Positions 1 through 6,074 of a DNA stretch of 8,768 nucleotides are shown piece after piece (within the stretch, counting starts at the first letter, position 1; every line of letters begins with the position of its first letter). The stretch comes from Deltaproteobacteria bacterium (GTDB lineage: Bacteria; Desulfobacterota; Desulfuromonadia; Geobacterales; DSM-12255), in contig JAGFXN010000057.1 of assembly GCA_017861215.1 (NCBI GenBank), forward strand, positions 1-8,768, given 5' to 3'. Both the position numbers and the translations under genes were made by a program. The notes beneath the pieces are model-generated. The model was given only the letters and a program-made list of their open reading frames with translations, searched no databases and had not been told where the DNA came from.

Positions 1-237
1 GACATGGATGCCGGTGCGGACGCCATAGGCGGCGCCGAACTTGGCCATCCAGACGAACATGTAGATGCAGAGCTCCTGGGCCCAGCCCATGTTGAGGGCC
101 AGCAGCCAGTCCTGCAGGCCGGGGATCGGTACCCCGGCTGCATAGCGGTGCAGGACGGCAGCGAAAATAACCAGCGTTGCCGCACCGATGAGGAAGGTGA
201 TGATAATCTCCTCAAGGCGGTCAAGATATTTCATCAT
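1..237 (-). CDS. dctQ: TRAP transporter small permease DctQ, N-terminal part
   Basis: Partial gene: 79 codons from the start, running off the left edge of the window. DctQ is the small membrane subunit of tripartite ATP-independent periplasmic (TRAP) transporters; with the large permease DctM it passes a substrate delivered by the periplasmic receptor across the inner membrane. Seen: a short charged start (MMKYLDRLEE), a first hydrophobic helix at about residues 10-31, then the segment WAQELCIYMFVWMAKFGAAY and a following GVRTGIHV, which match the conserved DctQ pattern of an acidic residue, aromatic helix and R-x-G-x-H. Two ATGs stand side by side (237 and 234). A GGAG seven bases before the first favours 237. 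It lies 152 bases downstream of dctP on the same strand, with a hairpin between them; dctM would be expected just outside the window. Confidence 0.85.
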   Translation of the reverse strand, partial: MMKYLDRLEEIIITFLIGAATLVIFAAVLHRYAAGVPIPGLQDWLLALNMGWAQELCIYMFVWMAKFGAAYGVRTGIHV

Positions 238-336
238 AAGACATCTCCGGGGCCCACAAACGGGATACGTTCGTTTACAAATCAATTTACTGCATGAAGC
301 TGCGGCACTCGATTTGAACTCTTTACAATGGTCGTT

Positions 337-368
337 AAAAAGGCCGCTGCATCGGCCGCAGCGGCCTT
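337..368 (-). terminator. Hairpin terminator or attenuator between dctP and dctQ
   Basis: A perfect 11-base inverted repeat (AAGGCCGCTGC at 340-350 and its complement at 358-368) encloses a 7-base loop. Read on the minus strand, it lies 21 bases after the dctP stop codon and its distal arm runs into five T's (341-337). That fits an intrinsic terminator acting on dctP transcripts. Because dctQ follows on the same strand, partial readthrough is likely, which would give more receptor than permease. The stoichiometry argument is inference; the hairpin and T run are seen directly. Confidence 0.75.
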
Positions 369-389
369 GAAAAAACTATCGGTGTCAGG

Positions 390-1385
390 CTATTCGGGTT
401 TGTACCCGGTAGCGGAATAGACTTCCTTGACAATGTCGGCGCCGATGCGGCCCATATTGTCCTTGTGCGCCTTGTCCATGGCTTTCTTCCAGGCTGCCCG
501 CTCCTGCGGGGTGAGGGGGATGATCTGGGACTTGCCGGATTTCTTGACGGCAGCCATGGCTTCGTCGTTATCCTTCTTGGCGACATCGTTGGCGAACTTG
601 GTGGCGTCCTTCATGGAGCTTTCCAGGGCGGCGCGGATGTCCTTTGGCAGACCTTCCCAGAACTTCTTGTTGACCAGTACGGCGTAACCCAGATAGCCGT
701 GCTTGGAATCGGTGACATACTTCTGCACTTCATGCATTTTCTGGGTGTAGAGGTTTGACGGCGGGTTCTCGGTGCCGTCGACAACGCCGGTCTGCAGCGC
801 CTGGTATACCTCGGAGAAGGCCATTACCTGGGGGATGGCACCGACGGAACGCATCTGGGCATCGAGTACCTTGGAAGACTGGATGCGCATCTTCTGCCCC
901 TTGAAGTCTTCCACATTCTTGAGCTGCTTGTTGGCGCTCATGACCTTGAAGCCGTTATCCCAATAGGCCAGACCGATAAGACCCTTGGTCTCCAGTTTCT
1001 TGAGCAGCTTCGCCCCTACCGGTCCCTGGGTGACCTTATGCAGTTCGGCGTAATCATCAAAGATGAACGGCAGATCGAAGACCTCAAACTCTTTCAGGCC
1101 GAGAGGCCCGAATTTCGCCAGCGAGGGGGCCAGCATCTGTACGGAACCCATCTGCAGCGCTTCCATCTCTTCCTTGTCCTTGTACAGCTGGCTGTTCGGG
1201 TAGACTTCCACCTTGACGGCCCCTTTGGTGCGCTCTTCGGCCAGTTTTTTGAAGTAATCGGCGGCCTGACCTTTGGGGGTGTTGACGGCGACGACGTGGC
1301 TGAACTTGATGACAATGGGGGCGGCCAGGGCGTTGCTGGCGAAAACCAGCATGGTTGCTGCGGTTAACAGGGTTTTAAGTTTCAT
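390..1385 (-). CDS. dctP: TRAP transporter solute receptor DctP (C4-dicarboxylate type)
   Basis: Periplasmic substrate-binding protein of a TRAP transporter; it captures an organic acid and hands it to DctQ/DctM. The start at 1385 gives 331 residues, normal for the family, and has AAGGAG six bases upstream. An in-frame ATG at 1403 has no ribosome binding site and would put six extra residues before the signal peptide. Seen: a signal peptide (MKLKTLLTAATMLVFASNALA, cleavage near ALA-A), then an FSHVV strand typical of the first domain. The motif MRIQSS follows, with Arg at about residue 167, the residue that pairs with the substrate carboxylate in this family. Next come AFSEVYQALQTGVVDGTEN and a run resembling C4-dicarboxylate-specific DctP. 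Substrate (succinate, fumarate or malate) is inferred from that resemblance. It is the first gene of a dctP-dctQ unit behind a sigma-54-like promoter. Confidence 0.92.
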   Translation of the reverse strand: MKLKTLLTAATMLVFASNALAAPIVIKFSHVVAVNTPKGQAADYFKKLAEERTKGAVKVEVYPNSQLYKDKEEMEALQMGSVQMLAPSLAKFGPLGLKEFEVFDLPFIFDDYAELHKVTQGPVGAKLLKKLETKGLIGLAYWDNGFKVMSANKQLKNVEDFKGQKMRIQSSKVLDAQMRSVGAIPQVMAFSEVYQALQTGVVDGTENPPSNLYTQKMHEVQKYVTDSKHGYLGYAVLVNKKFWEGLPKDIRAALESSMKDATKFANDVAKKDNDEAMAAVKKSGKSQIIPLTPQERAAWKKAMDKAHKDNMGRIGADIVKEVYSATGYKPE

Positions 1386-1391
1386 GTTTTT

Positions 1392-1397
1392 CTCCTT
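1392..1397 (-). promoter_or_regulatory. Ribosome binding site fixing the dctP start
   Basis: AAGGAG on the minus strand, six bases before the ATG at 1385. It lies inside the longer reading that begins at 1403, so it argues that the true start is the inner ATG, directly before the signal peptide. Confidence 0.8.
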
Positions 1398-1492
1398 TGT
1401 CATGGGGTATGACGGGTTGTGAATAGTGTTAATACTAGCACATTGGTAAAAATGTTAAAGTTTTTAATGTCAATTTCAGACTATTGTTATAG

Positions 1493-1508
1493 AGCAAGCA
1501 TGATGCCA
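1493..1508 (-). promoter_or_regulatory. Sigma-54 (-24/-12) promoter of dctP
   Basis: The minus strand reads TGGCATCATGCTTGCT. It fits the sigma-54 consensus TGGCAC-N5-TTGCW closely, with GG and GC exactly 12 bases apart. This places transcription start near 1482 (an A) and leaves a leader of about 97 bases before dctP. Sigma-54 control of dicarboxylate uptake by DctB/DctD-type systems is established in other proteobacteria. The two TGGC-N8-GCCA sites upstream are placed where an enhancer-binding protein would sit. Confidence 0.7.
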
Positions 1509-1523
1509 AAAAGAGCTGTTATG

Positions 1524-1536
1524 TAATTGTCTGAAA
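1524..1536 (-). promoter_or_regulatory. Possible IHF site between enhancer sites and promoter
   Basis: TTTCAGACAATTA on the minus strand matches 11 of 13 positions of the IHF consensus WATCAA-N4-TTR. It lies in an AT-rich stretch between the sigma-54 promoter and the paired upstream sites, where a DNA bend is often needed. Such matches arise easily by chance in AT-rich DNA. Confidence 0.25.
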
Positions 1537-1577
1537 ATAAACAGAAAACGTTTTTTGGCGGGTGCCGGGGCAGCGGA

Positions 1578-1597
1578 AGTGGCGAATTTCAGCCACT
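1578..1597. promoter_or_regulatory. Candidate enhancer-protein site 1 upstream of dctP
   Basis: Inverted repeat AGTGGC-N8-GCCACT. Its core TGGCGAATTTCAGCCA differs at only two of 16 positions from the core of the second site 24 bases away. Its centre is about 106 bases upstream of the predicted dctP start of transcription, a normal distance for a sigma-54 activator site. The regulator is unknown; a DctD-like protein is an inference. Confidence 0.5.
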
Positions 1598-1602
1598 AAC
1601 GG

Positions 1603-1620
1603 ATGGCCATTTTCAGCCAT
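1603..1620. promoter_or_regulatory. Candidate enhancer-protein site 2 upstream of dctP
   Basis: Inverted repeat ATGGC-N8-GCCAT with core TGGCCATTTTCAGCCA, a near copy of site 1. Its centre is about 130 bases upstream of the predicted dctP transcription start. It overlaps the last codons and stop of the MFS gene, so its conservation is constrained by coding sequence too. Confidence 0.45.
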
Positions 1621-2860
1621 TTTGAGCAGTCCGCAGCCGTGGCCGTGACTCCATCTTTGTCAGAATCTCTGCCGCGGCAGCAGCCAGCAGCAGCAGTGCG
1701 GTGATAACGAGAACAATTCCGGGCCAGCCCCATTTCATCCAGAAAATGCCGCCGGCTGTACCGGAGATACTGGAACCGAGATAGTAGAAGAAGAGGTAAA
1801 GCGACGATGCCTGGGCCCTGGCGCTGCTGGCGCGTCTGCCGACCCAGCCGGCGGCAATGGTATGAACAGCGAAAAAACCGCAGGTAAAGAGCGCCACGCC
1901 GGCAACGATCAGCTGCACCGGTTCTGCCAGGGTGACGACCGTGCCGAGGAGCATGACGCCGCTAGAGACGCGCATCATGAACCTGCGGCCGAAGCGCTGC
2001 AGCAGTCTTCCCATCAGCGACGAGCTGAGCGAGCCGAAGAAATAGACGAGAAATATCAGGCTTATGGTGGATTGGCTCAGGCGGTAGGGCGCTCCGAGCA
2101 GCCGGAAGGTTATGTAGTTGTAGAGAGTGATGAAGCTGCCCATGGCAAAAAAGGCAATGGCGAACAGGAGGAGCATGCCGGGGTCTTTGAGGTGCAGTTG
2201 CAGGGATGTCACCAGGTAGCCGAACTTGAACGGGCGCCGCCGGAAGTTTGCCGGCGCCGGGAGGCTGCCGATAAAGAGCAGCGCCAGCAGCAGACTCAGG
2301 CAGCCGATGACGGCAATTGCCGACCGCCAGGGGATGTAGTCGGAGAGAATGGCGGAGATGATCCGGCCGCACATGCCGCCGACGGCATTGCCGCTGATAT
2401 ACAGGCCGACAGCAGAGTTGATGGCGCTGCTGTCCATCTCTTCGCCAAGGTACGCCATGGCTACGGAGGGGACGCCGGCGAGAATCATTCCCTGGGCGAA
2501 GCGCACGGCAAGCAGCGACTGGAAGGTATGGGTGCAGGCGGTCAGCAGCGCCAGCAGCGCGGAGAGCAACAGGGCAACGGACATCAGCGGCTTGCGGCCG
2601 ACGCTCTCGGATACGGTGCCGGCCAGCAGCATGGCGACGGCCAGGGTGGCGGTGCTGAGCGAAAGCGGCAGGCTGCCCGCCGCCGGTGAAATGCCGAACT
2701 CGCGGGAAAAGAGCGGCAGCAGCGGCTGGATGTCATAGAGGGTGATAAAGGTGACGAAGCCGGCGCAGAACAGGGCAAGATTTGCCCGGTGGTAACGCGG
2801 CGAGCCGATGGTTATGGCAGTTGTTTCATGGGAGGCGGCTGTGCTGTTGGCTGGCTTCAT
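1613..2860 (-). CDS. MFS transporter, YnfM/AraJ-type exporter
   Basis: Twelve-helix major facilitator protein in the inner membrane, 415 residues from the ATG at 2860. From memory it resembles E. coli YnfM along most of its length, including LYISGNAVGGMCGRIISAI, MGSFITLYNYITFRL and ASSLYLFFYYLGSSISGTAG. The MFS signature between helices 2 and 3 is present (GTVSESVGRKP, about residues 81-91). Relatives are regarded as drug, sugar or metabolite exporters, but the substrate cannot be read from sequence. The frame is open upstream to a TTG at 2968. That extension would be 36 residues, partly encoded by a 9-base repeat, with no ribosome binding site, so I prefer 2860, although no good Shine-Dalgarno precedes it either. 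No terminator is visible after its stop; the dctP control region begins there. Confidence 0.85.
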   Translation of the reverse strand: MKPANSTAASHETTAITIGSPRYHRANLALFCAGFVTFITLYDIQPLLPLFSREFGISPAAGSLPLSLSTATLAVAMLLAGTVSESVGRKPLMSVALLLSALLALLTACTHTFQSLLAVRFAQGMILAGVPSVAMAYLGEEMDSSAINSAVGLYISGNAVGGMCGRIISAILSDYIPWRSAIAVIGCLSLLLALLFIGSLPAPANFRRRPFKFGYLVTSLQLHLKDPGMLLLFAIAFFAMGSFITLYNYITFRLLGAPYRLSQSTISLIFLVYFFGSLSSSLMGRLLQRFGRRFMMRVSSGVMLLGTVVTLAEPVQLIVAGVALFTCGFFAVHTIAAGWVGRRASSARAQASSLYLFFYYLGSSISGTAGGIFWMKWGWPGIVLVITALLLLAAAAAEILTKMESRPRLRTAQNG

Positions 2861-2931
2861 GGGCAGGGGAAACGTATCATTGCTGTCTGTTTTGGGCAAG
2901 CTGTATTCAGGCTCTTGAGCTTCAAACAATT

Positions 2932-2967
2932 GAACCGCAAGGAACGCCAGGTACGCCAGGAAAAACA
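2932..2967. repeat. Degenerate 9-base tandem repeat
   Basis: Four 9-base units, the clearest being GGAACGCCA and GGTACGCCA, flanked by GAACCGCAA and GGAAAAACA. It belongs to the gap upstream of the MFS gene and resembles low-complexity intergenic repeats (ACGC/AAGG type) that I recall from Geobacter-like genomes. Its presence in the upstream open frame argues against the long MFS start at 2968. Confidence 0.45.
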
Positions 2968-3046
2968 AAGCGTATGCTGATTTTGAATCAAAACCTTACC
3001 TGATTAGTATCAATATTCAGCTATGGCAAGTCAGACTGGGTCAAAA

Positions 3047-3098
3047 CCATGAACCGCCCTCTTTTGGTGAGCGACCGAAGGGAGCGGGCGGTTCATGG
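3047..3098. repeat. Long palindromic (REP-like) element
   Basis: Perfect 13-base arms CCATGAACCGCCC (3047-3059) and GGGCGGTTCATGG (3086-3098). The interior can pair further: CTTTTGGT (3061-3068) with ACCGAAGG (3074-3081) using two G-T pairs, leaving a five-base loop and a small bulge. The inside reads GAGCGACCGAAGGGAGC, similar in style to widespread extragenic palindromes. Four T's follow it on the minus strand only, so it could stop leftward transcription, but no gene is seen that it would terminate. It sits between the divergent MFS and DUF523 genes. Confidence 0.6.
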
Positions 3099-3143
3099 GC
3101 TTGTATCAGGAATCAGGATGTCATGGCTGAAGACAACCTGAAT

Positions 3144-3173
3144 TTGAGACAACTCTGTTTTTGCGCGTATAAT
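3144..3173 (+). promoter_or_regulatory. Sigma-70 promoter of the DUF523-DUF1722 gene
   Basis: TTGAGA (3144-3149; five of six match the -35 consensus), an 18-base spacer and a perfect TATAAT (3168-3173). Transcription would start near 3180, about 27 bases before the ATG at 3207. A GGGAGG ribosome binding site at 3197-3202 follows. Confidence 0.7.
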
Positions 3174-3206
3174 AGACTACATGGATAATCTTTTCCGGGA
3201 GGCATC

Positions 3207-4157
3207 ATGTCAGCAGCGATAAAAGTGGGTGTCAGCGCCTGTCTTCTGGGCGAACCGGTCCGCTATGACGGCGGCCACAAGCATGACCCTTACCTTACCG
3301 GCACGCTGGGGAAATTTTTCAGCTTCGTGCCGGTCTGTCCCGAGGTGGAGTGCGGCATGACAACTCCCCGTGAGGCGATGCGGCTGGAGGGTGATCCAGC
3401 GGCGCCGCGCCTGATGACCCGCCTGAGCCGTATTGACAAGACCGGCCAGATGCTGGCGTACTGCAGCCGCCGGCTGCGGGAGCTGGAGCAGGCCGATCTG
3501 TGCGGTTTCATCTTTAAAAAGGATTCTCCCAGTTCCGGCCTGTTCCGGGTGAAAGTGTACGGCGCCGGCGGCATGGCGACGAAGAGCGGCAGCGGCATCT
3601 TTGCTGCCGCCGTTGCCGGGCATTTTCCGCTGCTGCCGCTGGAAGAGGAGGGGCGGCTCAACGACCCCGACATCCGGGAAAACTTCATCGAGAGAGTTTT
3701 CAGCTATCGCCGCTGGAAGGATTTTCTGGAAAATGGTTTTTCCCTGGGCCGGCTGGTCGAATTCCATACGGCGCATAAACTCCTCATGATGGCTCACAGT
3801 CCGGAGATCTACCGCTCTCTGGGAGCTCTGGTGGCGAACGGCAGGGAGCTCGATCCCAAGACGCTGGCTGCCCGTTACGAAGAGCTTTTCATGAAGGGGC
3901 TGGCGCTGCATGCCACTGTCAAAAAACAGACAAACGTTTTGCAGCATATCATGGGCTATTTCAAGAAGTCGTTGTCACCTGCAGAAAAGGAGGAACTGCT
4001 GGCCCTGATCACACAGTATCACGACCGGCTCGTGCCGCTGGTTGTGCCGGTGACCCTGTTACGGCACTACGTCAGGAAATATGACCAAAAGTACCTGCAG
4101 CAGCAGGCCTACCTGGCGCCGCATCCGGCGGAGCTGATGTTGCGCAATCACTGCTGA
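3207..4157 (+). CDS. DUF523-DUF1722 fusion protein, possible Fe-S sulfur-handling enzyme
   Basis: 316 residues, likely cytosolic (no signal peptide or membrane segment). Start supported by GGGAGG four bases upstream. Residues about 5-150 form a DUF523 domain: KVGVSACLLGEPVRYDGGHK at the N-terminus, then VCPEVECG (Cys44, Cys49), DSPSSG (107-111) and GSGIFAAAVA. Some DUF523 proteins are thiouracil desulfurases (TudS) holding a [4Fe-4S] cluster on three cysteines. Residues about 183-300 form a DUF1722 (YbgA-type) domain beginning LVEFHTAHKLLMMAHSP, of unknown function. Cys12 and Cys44 are in place, but the usual SPSCG motif reads SPSSG, so the expected third ligand is Ser110. Cys86, Cys99 or Cys49 might substitute, or this subfamily may not need it. 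The biological role of such fusions is not established. Confidence 0.85.
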   Translation: MSAAIKVGVSACLLGEPVRYDGGHKHDPYLTGTLGKFFSFVPVCPEVECGMTTPREAMRLEGDPAAPRLMTRLSRIDKTGQMLAYCSRRLRELEQADLCGFIFKKDSPSSGLFRVKVYGAGGMATKSGSGIFAAAVAGHFPLLPLEEEGRLNDPDIRENFIERVFSYRRWKDFLENGFSLGRLVEFHTAHKLLMMAHSPEIYRSLGALVANGRELDPKTLAARYEELFMKGLALHATVKKQTNVLQHIMGYFKKSLSPAEKEELLALITQYHDRLVPLVVPVTLLRHYVRKYDQKYLQQQAYLAPHPAELMLRNHC

Positions 4158-4194
4158 TGGTGGAGCGCCGCTATCCGGATCGCTTTGAGACAAA

Positions 4195-4215
4195 CAATAT
4201 TCTATATTCATATTG
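4195..4215. promoter_or_regulatory. AT-rich inverted repeat upstream of the ilvD promoter
   Basis: CAATAT and ATATTG separated by nine bases, ending nine bases before the -35 box of the ilvD promoter. Its position (about -50 relative to the predicted transcription start) would suit an activator or a repressor site. Only six bases per arm in AT-rich DNA, so chance is a real possibility. Confidence 0.3.
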
Positions 4216-4223
4216 CGAATTTC

Positions 4224-4250
4224 TTGACAGTATATGGCAAGTTGTATTAT
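4224..4250 (+). promoter_or_regulatory. Sigma-70 promoter of the ilv operon
   Basis: Perfect -35 box TTGACA (4224-4229) with TATTAT (4245-4250; five of six) 15 bases further on. The spacer is short, so the exact -10 is uncertain. Transcription would start near 4257, giving a leader of about 100 bases before ilvD. I find no terminator/antiterminator pair, T-box or leader peptide rich in branched-chain codons in that leader. Confidence 0.55.
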
Positions 4251-4340
4251 CTTCTTCGTTCACCTAATTTCCCCTAACATAGCTGAAAGACATCGGTTTT
4301 AGTTTCATGGACAGCAGTTTTCATGATACGGAACTTTTGC

Positions 4341-4347
4341 GGCGGAG
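4341..4347 (+). promoter_or_regulatory. Ribosome binding site fixing the ilvD start
   Basis: GGCGGAG, eight bases before the ATG at 4356. It supports this start over the in-frame ATG at 4323, which would add 11 residues unlike the family. Confidence 0.75.
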
Positions 4348-4355
4348 ATATTCAT

Positions 4356-6017
4356 ATGCGCAGTGACATGATCAAAAAAGGACTGGAGAGAACGCCGCAC
4401 CGGGCGCTGCTGAAGGGGACCGGCGTTCCTCAGAGTCAGATGGACAAGCCGTTTATCGGCGTGGCTACCAGTTTTACCGATCTGATTCCCGGCCATGTCG
4501 GGATGCGCGATCTGGAGCGGTTCATTGAAAAAGGCGTTCACTCCGGCGGCGGCTATGCGTTCTTTTTCGGCATACCGGGCGTCTGCGACGGCATGGCGAT
4601 GGGGCACAAGGGGATGCATTATTCCCTGCCGACCCGCGAACTGATTGCCGACATGGTCGAGTCGGTGGCCGAGGCGCACCGCCTTGACGGTCTGGTGCTC
4701 CTCACCAACTGCGACAAGATCACCCCCGGCATGCTGATGGCAGCCGCGCGGCTGAACATCCCCTGCATCGTGGTGACTGCCGGTCCGATGATGAGCGGTC
4801 GCGGCCAGTCTGGGCGCAAGTTCTCTTTCGTCTCCGACACCTTCGAGGCCATGGCCCGCTACAAGGCCGGGGTGATCAGCGACAAGGAACTGCAGGTCTG
4901 TGAAGACAACGCCTGTCCCGGCATGGGCTCCTGCCAGGGGCTGTTTACTGCCAATACCATGGCGATCCTGACCGAAACCATGGGGATGAGCCTGCCCCGC
5001 TGCGGCACCGCCCTGGCGGTATCGGCACTCAAGCGGCGCATTGCCTTTGCTTCCGGCGAAAAGATCGTCGAACTGGTGCACAACGACATCAAACCGCGGG
5101 ACATCATGACCCGCGCCGCCTTCGAGAACGCCATTCGTGTCGATCTGGCCCTGGGCGGTTCATCCAACACGGTGCTGCACCTGCTGGCCATTGCCCGCGA
5201 GGCCGGAGTGGAGCTGCCGCTGGAACTGTTCGACAGCCTCGGCAAAGACACCCCGCAACTGGCCTCCATGAACCCGGCCGGTGAGCATTTCATGGAAGAT
5301 CTGGATATCGCCGGCGGCGTCAGCGGTGTGCTGAAGCAGCTGGGCGGCAAGATCAAGGATACGCAGACTCTCTTCGGCCTGACGACCCACCAGTTGGCCG
5401 AAAGTATCCAGAATGTGGACGACGGGGTCATTCATTCACTGGATAACCCGATCAAGAAAGAGGGCGGCATCGCCATCCTGTCCGGCAACATCGCCCCGCT
5501 GGGCGCGGTAGTCAAGCAGTCGGGAGTGTCGGCCCCCATGATGCAGTTCGCAGGCACCGCCCGCTGCTTCGATGCCGAGGAACTGGCCATGGCCGCCATC
5601 ATGGAGGGCAGGATCAAGTCCGGCGACGTGGTGGTCATCCGCTATGAAGGCCCCAAGGGCGGCCCCGGAATGCGTGAGATGCTGGCGCCGACTGCGGCCA
5701 TCATGGGCATGGGCCTGGGCGATTCGGTGGCGCTGATCACCGACGGCCGCTTTTCCGGCGGCACCCGCGGCCCCTGCATCGGCCATATTTCCCCCGAGGC
5801 GGCCGAAGGTGGACCGATTGCCCTGGTTGAAGACGGCGATACGATCATTCTCGACATCCCGGCCCGCAGGCTGGAGCTGAAGGTGGATGACGCTACCCTG
5901 GCCGCTCGCCGGGCGAAATGGCAGGCACCGCAGCCGAAAATCAAGACCGGCTGGCTGGCGCGTTATGCCAAGGTGGTGACCTCGGCTCATACCGGAGCGG
6001 TAACCACAGCCGAGTAA
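4356..6017 (+). CDS. ilvD: Dihydroxy-acid dehydratase
   Basis: Removes water from 2,3-dihydroxyisovalerate and 2,3-dihydroxy-3-methylvalerate to give the 2-oxoacids that precede valine/leucine and isoleucine. The ATG at 4356 gives 553 residues, the usual length, and the N-terminus MRSDMIKKGLERTPHRALL is typical. Seen: Asp78 in VCDGMAMGHKGM (metal site), Cys119-Asp-Lys121 in the NCDKITPGM motif, Cys193 in GMGSCQGLFTANTM, and the C-terminal GDVVVIRYEGPKGGPGM and ITDGRFSGGTRGP motifs. Where [2Fe-2S] plant/mycobacterial-type enzymes carry a further cluster cysteine (near residue 46), this protein has PGH, as in E. coli IlvD, whose cluster is an oxygen-labile [4Fe-4S]. An oxygen-sensitive cluster is therefore likely, which fits an anaerobe. 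First gene of the operon; ilvB follows after 57 bases. Confidence 0.97.
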   Translation: MRSDMIKKGLERTPHRALLKGTGVPQSQMDKPFIGVATSFTDLIPGHVGMRDLERFIEKGVHSGGGYAFFFGIPGVCDGMAMGHKGMHYSLPTRELIADMVESVAEAHRLDGLVLLTNCDKITPGMLMAAARLNIPCIVVTAGPMMSGRGQSGRKFSFVSDTFEAMARYKAGVISDKELQVCEDNACPGMGSCQGLFTANTMAILTETMGMSLPRCGTALAVSALKRRIAFASGEKIVELVHNDIKPRDIMTRAAFENAIRVDLALGGSSNTVLHLLAIAREAGVELPLELFDSLGKDTPQLASMNPAGEHFMEDLDIAGGVSGVLKQLGGKIKDTQTLFGLTTHQLAESIQNVDDGVIHSLDNPIKKEGGIAILSGNIAPLGAVVKQSGVSAPMMQFAGTARCFDAEELAMAAIMEGRIKSGDVVVIRYEGPKGGPGMREMLAPTAAIMGMGLGDSVALITDGRFSGGTRGPCIGHISPEAAEGGPIALVEDGDTIILDIPARRLELKVDDATLAARRAKWQAPQPKIKTGWLARYAKVVTSAHTGAVTTAE

Positions 6018-6029
6018 TAAAATTTCTCC

Positions 6030-6057
6030 CAGTGCCTAGCGCCCAGAGCCTAGTGCC
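6030..6057 (+). repeat. Heptamer tandem array A (ilvD-ilvB gap)
   Basis: Four consecutive 7-base units of consensus YAGNGCC (for example CAGTGCC then TAGCGCC), 28 bases in all, with a degenerate fifth unit (TGTTTCC) after it. It starts 12 bases after the ilvD stop and ends seven bases before the GGAGG of ilvB. Its last 25 or so bases match the right array in the ilvB-ilvN gap at about 21 of 25 positions. Confidence 0.8.
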
Positions 6058-6074
6058 TGTTTCCGGAGGTTTAT

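Noticed and set aside
1454..1473. TTGACA on the minus strand in the dctP leader as a sigma-70 promoter
   Set aside because: Seventeen bases on there is only TTTACC, a poor -10 box; the sigma-54 element is a much better match. A weak second promoter cannot be excluded.
1862..2689. 275-codon open frame on the plus strand opposite the MFS gene
   Set aside because: Product is rich in Q, E, G, A and H without domains, typical of the reverse reading of a membrane protein gene; no ribosome binding site supports it.
4158..4200. Terminator after the DUF523-DUF1722 gene
   Set aside because: Only weak pairing (around ATCCGGAT) and no T run follow the stop codon.
4257..4355. T-box or leader-peptide attenuator before ilvD
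   Set aside because: No strong hairpin followed by T's, no T-box sequence, and no short frame rich in Leu, Val or Ile codons.
4305..5081. Long open frame on the minus strand opposite ilvD, and similar ones opposite ilvB and the DUF523 gene
   Set aside because: They mirror strongly coding plus-strand genes in GC-rich DNA, lack ribosome binding sites and show no recognisable family.
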